64,000 nt of DNA, taken from positions 1 through 64,000 of the forward strand of contig NZ_QPIB01000003.1 of NCBI RefSeq assembly GCF_003671765.1, written 5' to 3'. The notes beneath the pieces were generated by a model. That model ran no database searches. It saw only the letters and a program-made list of their open reading frames with translations, and was not told the DNA's origin. Both the position numbers and the translations under genes were made by a program. Shown piece after piece: positions 60,618 through 64,000 of the stretch (positions within the stretch are counted from its first letter, which is position 1; every line of letters starts with the position of its first letter). Origin of the DNA: Xenophilus sp. E41. GTDB taxonomy: Bacteria > Pseudomonadota > Gammaproteobacteria > Burkholderiales > Burkholderiaceae_C.

Positions 60618-63600
60618 GTGACCCAGTCCCTTCGACGAAAGAACACCGTTGCCCTCATCGCCGCACTGTGCGGTGGCACTTCGCTGCTCATGGCGCCGAT
60701 CGCAGGTGCGCAGGAGAGCGTGCTGCACGGCCTGGGCTGGGTCACGCAGCGGCCCGGCACCGAGCTCAAGGGCAACAGCGCCGCGCGCGCGACCGGCAAC
60801 AAGGCGAACGCCGAAGTGACGGCCGGCGGCGGCAAGGCCACGGTGGGTGCGGGGCTGGGCGCCTCGCTCGACCTCATCGCGACGGCGCAGGCCAACACCG
60901 TGGGCCTGTCCGCGCTCGACGTGAACAACTCGCAGCTCAACGTGCTGCAGAACCAGGTCACCGGCTTCGTCACTGCCATCGGCGGCGCGGCCACGGCCAA
61001 CACGGCGCTCATCTCCGGCGGCGCGGGCCGACGCCCGCTCACGGACAGCGTCGTCAACATCCAGAACAACCAGGCCGGGCGCATCGAGGCGCACGGGGCC
61101 AAGGCCTCCGTGCTGCTCGGCGCCGGCTCGCTGCAGCTGCCGGGCCGTGCCACGGCCAACGGGCTGCTGAGCGACGAGACCGACGTGCGCCGGGCGCGCA
61201 TCGACGTCATGAACAACACCGCCGAGGGCATTGCCTCGCTCGGCGGCGCGGCCATCGCCAACGCCACCACGCTCGCGCGAAGCAAGGTCGAGGACCTGCA
61301 GACGCAGCAGGTGCGCAACACGGCGCGCAACGTGCGCGCCGGCGGCGGATCCGGCGGCGCGGGCTGGGGCGCGGTGGCCCAGGCCGACCTCACCGGCGTC
61401 GCTGCGGCCAATGCGGTCACGGCGGCCGGCAGCCAGCTCCAGGGCGCGCGCATCACGCAGCAGGGCAACGAGGTCGACGGCATGAGTGCCCTGGGCGGCA
61501 GCGCCCTGGCCAACACTGTGAACCTCGCCGACTACCAGGGCGGCGACCTGCGCCAGTACCAGGCGCAGCTGTCGAACAACAAGGCCGGCCGCGTCGAAGC
61601 CAGCGGCGGCAGCGGTTCCATCCTCAAGGGCGCGCTGGCCGACGTGCAGATGTCCGCTGCGGCGCTGGCCAACAGCATCTCGGTGCAGGGCGGACAGCTG
61701 CAGGGCGCCACGCGCCACACGCTGTCGGGCAACCAGGCCGACCAGGTGCAGGCGGTGGGCGGCGCCGCCGCGGCCAACAGCATCTGGCTGCAGAACGCGA
61801 CCACCCGCAGCAGCAACATCACGCTGACCGACAACCGCGCCACCGACGTCAACACGGCCGGCGGCCGCGCCACCATCGGCGGCGGCTTCGTCGGCGAGTT
61901 CGAGCGCAACGGCCGCGCGCTGGCCAACAGCGTGGCGCTGGACAGCCAGGCCACGCTGGACAACACGCCGGTCACGCTCAGCAACAACACGGCCCGCGGC
62001 GTGCAGGGCTCGGGCGGTCTCGCGGCCGCCAACAGCGCGCTGCTGAGCGAAGGCACGGTGCGCAACGGGCGCCTCGACCTCGCCGGCAACACGGCCGAGA
62101 ACGTGCGTGCCAACGGCTTCTCGGGCAGTGCCGCGGGGGGCCTGCTCTTCTCGTCCAAGCAGAACGCGATGGCGCTGGCCAACAGCCTGGGCGTGTTCGG
62201 CTCCACCGTCGACGCGGGCAGCGTGAGCCTGCGCGACAACACCGCGCGCGAGCTGTCGGCGCAGGGCGGCAAGCTGGTCGCCAACAGCGTGAGCGTCGAG
62301 AAGGGCGAGGGCGCCGGCTCGCGCCTGTCGGCCACCACGCAGCTGTCGGGCAACACCGCCTCCCAGGTGTCCACCGGCGCCAGTTCCATGGCCGGCCCGG
62401 GCAACGCCTTCAGCGAACGCAGCGTGGCGCGCGCCGCCACCAACGCGGTCGTGCTGTACGAGAACACGCGGGTCGACAGCGGCTCGCCCCTCACGCTGCG
62501 CGACAACCGCGCCACGCAGGTGGCCGCGATCGGCGGCACGGCCCTGGTCAACGCGCTGGCGGGCTACCGCGACGCGAGCGTGTCGGGCAGCCCGGTGACG
62601 ATCACCGACAACACGGCCAGCGACGTGCGCACCGGCGGCAGCTACGGCCAGGTGGCCGGCATCGGCGATGCGAAGAACGGCATCCTGGTGGCCAACGGCG
62701 TCTACCTCGAGGGCGAGAACGGCGTGCGCCTGTCGGGCTCGCCGGTGACGGTGCGGGGCAACCGCGCGCAGGCGCTCAACGCCGACGGCGGCCGCATCAA
62801 CGCCAACGCGCTGGCGGTCAACGGCCAGGGCGAGGTGCAGGGCAGCCCCGTCACGCTGGCCGACAACCGCGCCAGCAACGTGAAGAGCGAAGGCAAGGAA
62901 GGCACGATCGCCGGCCACGCCGTGATGGGCAAGGGCGTGGGGGCCGCCAGCGCCAATGCGGTGCAGGTGCTCGGCGCCCTGCGCGCGAGCAGCATGCAAC
63001 TGCTGGGCAACACCGCCGACAACGTGCGCGCCGAGAAGGGCGTCGCGCTGGCCAACAGCGTGATGGTCGGCGAGGGCGCCACCACCGAAGGCACACCCAC
63101 CACCCTCAGCGGCAACACGGCGGCCGACGTGAGCACGCCTGACGGCAAGACGGCCGTGGCCAACAGCTTCTTCAACGAGGGCCGCACGAGCGGCTCGCAG
63201 GTGGCCATCACCGGCAACCAGCGCAGCGGCGCGCAGGCCGACGGCGAGGACGCCAGCGCCGCCAGCCTGCGCAACCGCAGCAACGGCCGCATCGCCGGCT
63301 CGCAGGTGGCGATCACCGGCAACCAGGGCAGCGCGCACAAGGGCAGCATCAACTCGGTGGACAACAGCGGCACCATCGGCAGCAGCCGCATCGCCATCAT
63401 GGGCAACCGCGGCAGCGTGCAGGGCGGCGGCGTGGCCAACAGTGTGGTCAACGGCGGCACCATCGCCGGCGGCCAGATCACGGTGCTGGGCAACCAGGGA
63501 ACGACGCAGGGCGGGGGCACCGTCAACAGCGTGATCAACCAGGGCCGCATCGGCGCCGGCAGCATCACCATCGCGGGCAACACCGGGTCGGCGCGCGGCG

Positions 63601-64000
63601 GCGGCACGGTCAACAGCGTGCACAACCGGGGCAGCGGCAACCTGATGAGCGCCAACATCGCGATCATCGGCAACCGGGGCGAGGCACGCGGGGGCGGCAC
63701 GGTGAACAGCGTCGACAACCGCGGCACGCTCACGGGCCGGGTGGCCATCCTGGGCAACCAAGGCTCCAGCCTACAGGGCGGCACGGTCAACTCCGTCGTC
63801 AACCATGGGCTCATGGCCGGCAACATCGTGATCAGCGGGAACCGCGGTTCGGCGATGGCAGGCGGCACGAGCAACTCCGTCATCAACCGCGGCGTCATCA
63901 CCGGCACGGTCGCCATCGTGGGCAACCAGTCCACGGCCGGCGTCGGCATGACCACGGGCAGCGTGCGCACCACGGGTGGCGCGCTCGCCGGGGCAGCCGG
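60618..64000 (+). CDS. Giant secreted repeat protein, incomplete at window end
   Basis: An open frame from a GTG at 60618 to the end of the window, at least 1127 codons with no stop. The N terminus is a signal peptide (LRRKNTVALIAALCGG...AGAQ). Residues about 45-840 contain irregular repeats of the type VxLxxNxAxxVxAxGGxAxANSV. From about 63166 onward there are shorter repeats of 28-31 residues, of the type ITIxGNxGxARGGGTVNSVxNxG. This predicts an elongated beta-solenoid, probably an adhesin or matrix protein. A good ribosome site is not obvious (ccacggagacc). The family is not recognised. Confidence 0.8.
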   Translation, partial: MTQSLRRKNTVALIAALCGGTSLLMAPIAGAQESVLHGLGWVTQRPGTELKGNSAARATGNKANAEVTAGGGKATVGAGLGASLDLIATAQANTVGLSALDVNNSQLNVLQNQVTGFVTAIGGAATANTALISGGAGRRPLTDSVVNIQNNQAGRIEAHGAKASVLLGAGSLQLPGRATANGLLSDETDVRRARIDVMNNTAEGIASLGGAAIANATTLARSKVEDLQTQQVRNTARNVRAGGGSGGAGWGAVAQADLTGVAAANAVTAAGSQLQGARITQQGNEVDGMSALGGSALANTVNLADYQGGDLRQYQAQLSNNKAGRVEASGGSGSILKGALADVQMSAAALANSISVQGGQLQGATRHTLSGNQADQVQAVGGAAAANSIWLQNATTRSSNITLTDNRATDVNTAGGRATIGGGFVGEFERNGRALANSVALDSQATLDNTPVTLSNNTARGVQGSGGLAAANSALLSEGTVRNGRLDLAGNTAENVRANGFSGSAAGGLLFSSKQNAMALANSLGVFGSTVDAGSVSLRDNTARELSAQGGKLVANSVSVEKGEGAGSRLSATTQLSGNTASQVSTGASSMAGPGNAFSERSVARAATNAVVLYENTRVDSGSPLTLRDNRATQVAAIGGTALVNALAGYRDASVSGSPVTITDNTASDVRTGGSYGQVAGIGDAKNGILVANGVYLEGENGVRLSGSPVTVRGNRAQALNADGGRINANALAVNGQGEVQGSPVTLADNRASNVKSEGKEGTIAGHAVMGKGVGAASANAVQVLGALRASSMQLLGNTADNVRAEKGVALANSVMVGEGATTEGTPTTLSGNTAADVSTPDGKTAVANSFFNEGRTSGSQVAITGNQRSGAQADGEDASAASLRNRSNGRIAGSQVAITGNQGSAHKGSINSVDNSGTIGSSRIAIMGNRGSVQGGGVANSVVNGGTIAGGQITVLGNQGTTQGGGTVNSVINQGRIGAGSITIAGNTGSARGGGTVNSVHNRGSGNLMSANIAIIGNRGEARGGGTVNSVDNRGTLTGRVAILGNQGSSLQGGTVNSVVNHGLMAGNIVISGNRGSAMAGGTSNSVINRGVITGTVAIVGNQSTAGVGMTTGSVRTTGGALAGAA

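Noticed and set aside
60081-63761. Minus-strand and alternative-frame open frames across the giant repeat protein
   Set aside because: The plus-strand frame from GTG 60618 has a signal peptide and coherent repeats; the others are compositional shadows of the repeats.
63160-64000. Regular DNA repeats that could suggest a CRISPR array
   Set aside because: The spacing is about 85-93 nt, repeats are imperfect, and the frame stays open with a conserved protein motif. These are protein repeats, and no cas genes are present.

Overview
The window looks like a chromosomal segment of a high-GC betaproteobacterium of the Burkholderiales, most likely Comamonadaceae and Variovorax-like. The basis is gene content and style rather than a search. 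It carries a GTP-type PEP carboxykinase, a methionine synthase split into two genes, a five-step hut pathway using the HutF/HutG branch, LysR and TetR regulators, and several families of short intergenic repeats that I associate with this group. No tRNA, rRNA, CRISPR array, transposase or prophage was seen.

Layout. 1-480 holds a large imperfect inverted repeat and no convincing gene. 482-15041 is housekeeping and orphan genes: an SpmA/SpmB-type membrane protein, a phospholipase D-like lipoprotein, a TetR regulator, a phosphoesterase, a LysR gene flanked by two small genes that share a promoter-proximal motif, pckG, threonine deaminase, a double AAA+ ATPase and RecQ. 15221-26496 is a hut regulon: an ABC transporter, hutC, hutH, hutU, hutD, hutI, hutF and hutG, with three TGTATAKACA-type HutC operator candidates. 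26552-39015 holds two SH3-type secreted proteins, a desaturase, split metH (the second half behind a SAH riboswitch), a LysR/PACE-efflux pair, a three-gene gtr-like glycan cluster and a YihY/BrkB protein.

39103-57613 is the most interesting part: an apparent complete upper pathway for nicotinamide/nicotinate degradation by the reductive route. A Tat-exported nicotinamidase would give nicotinate. A NicA/NicB-type molybdenum hydroxylase with three c-type haem motifs would give 6-hydroxynicotinate. A 6-hydroxynicotinate reductase homologue would give 1,4,5,6-tetrahydro-6-oxonicotinate, and an enamidase homologue would open the ring to 2-formylglutarate and ammonia. The reductase and enamidase are known from the anaerobe Eubacterium barkeri; here they sit with an oxygen-respiration-type hydroxylase. 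The cluster also encodes a ferredoxin-NADP reductase, a TetR regulator, an ApbE-like UPF0280 protein next to the reductase (candidate flavin transferase), two paralogous PF06684 proteins of unknown role, and a branched-chain-amino-acid-type ABC transporter with two binding proteins.

57740-64000 holds a fumarylacetoacetate-hydrolase-family enzyme, a lipoprotein, an AT-richer promoter region, a small secreted repeat protein, and a very large repeat protein with a GTG start that runs off the window end. The last two share a glycine/asparagine-rich repeat and look like a beta-solenoid surface system that I cannot assign to a named family.
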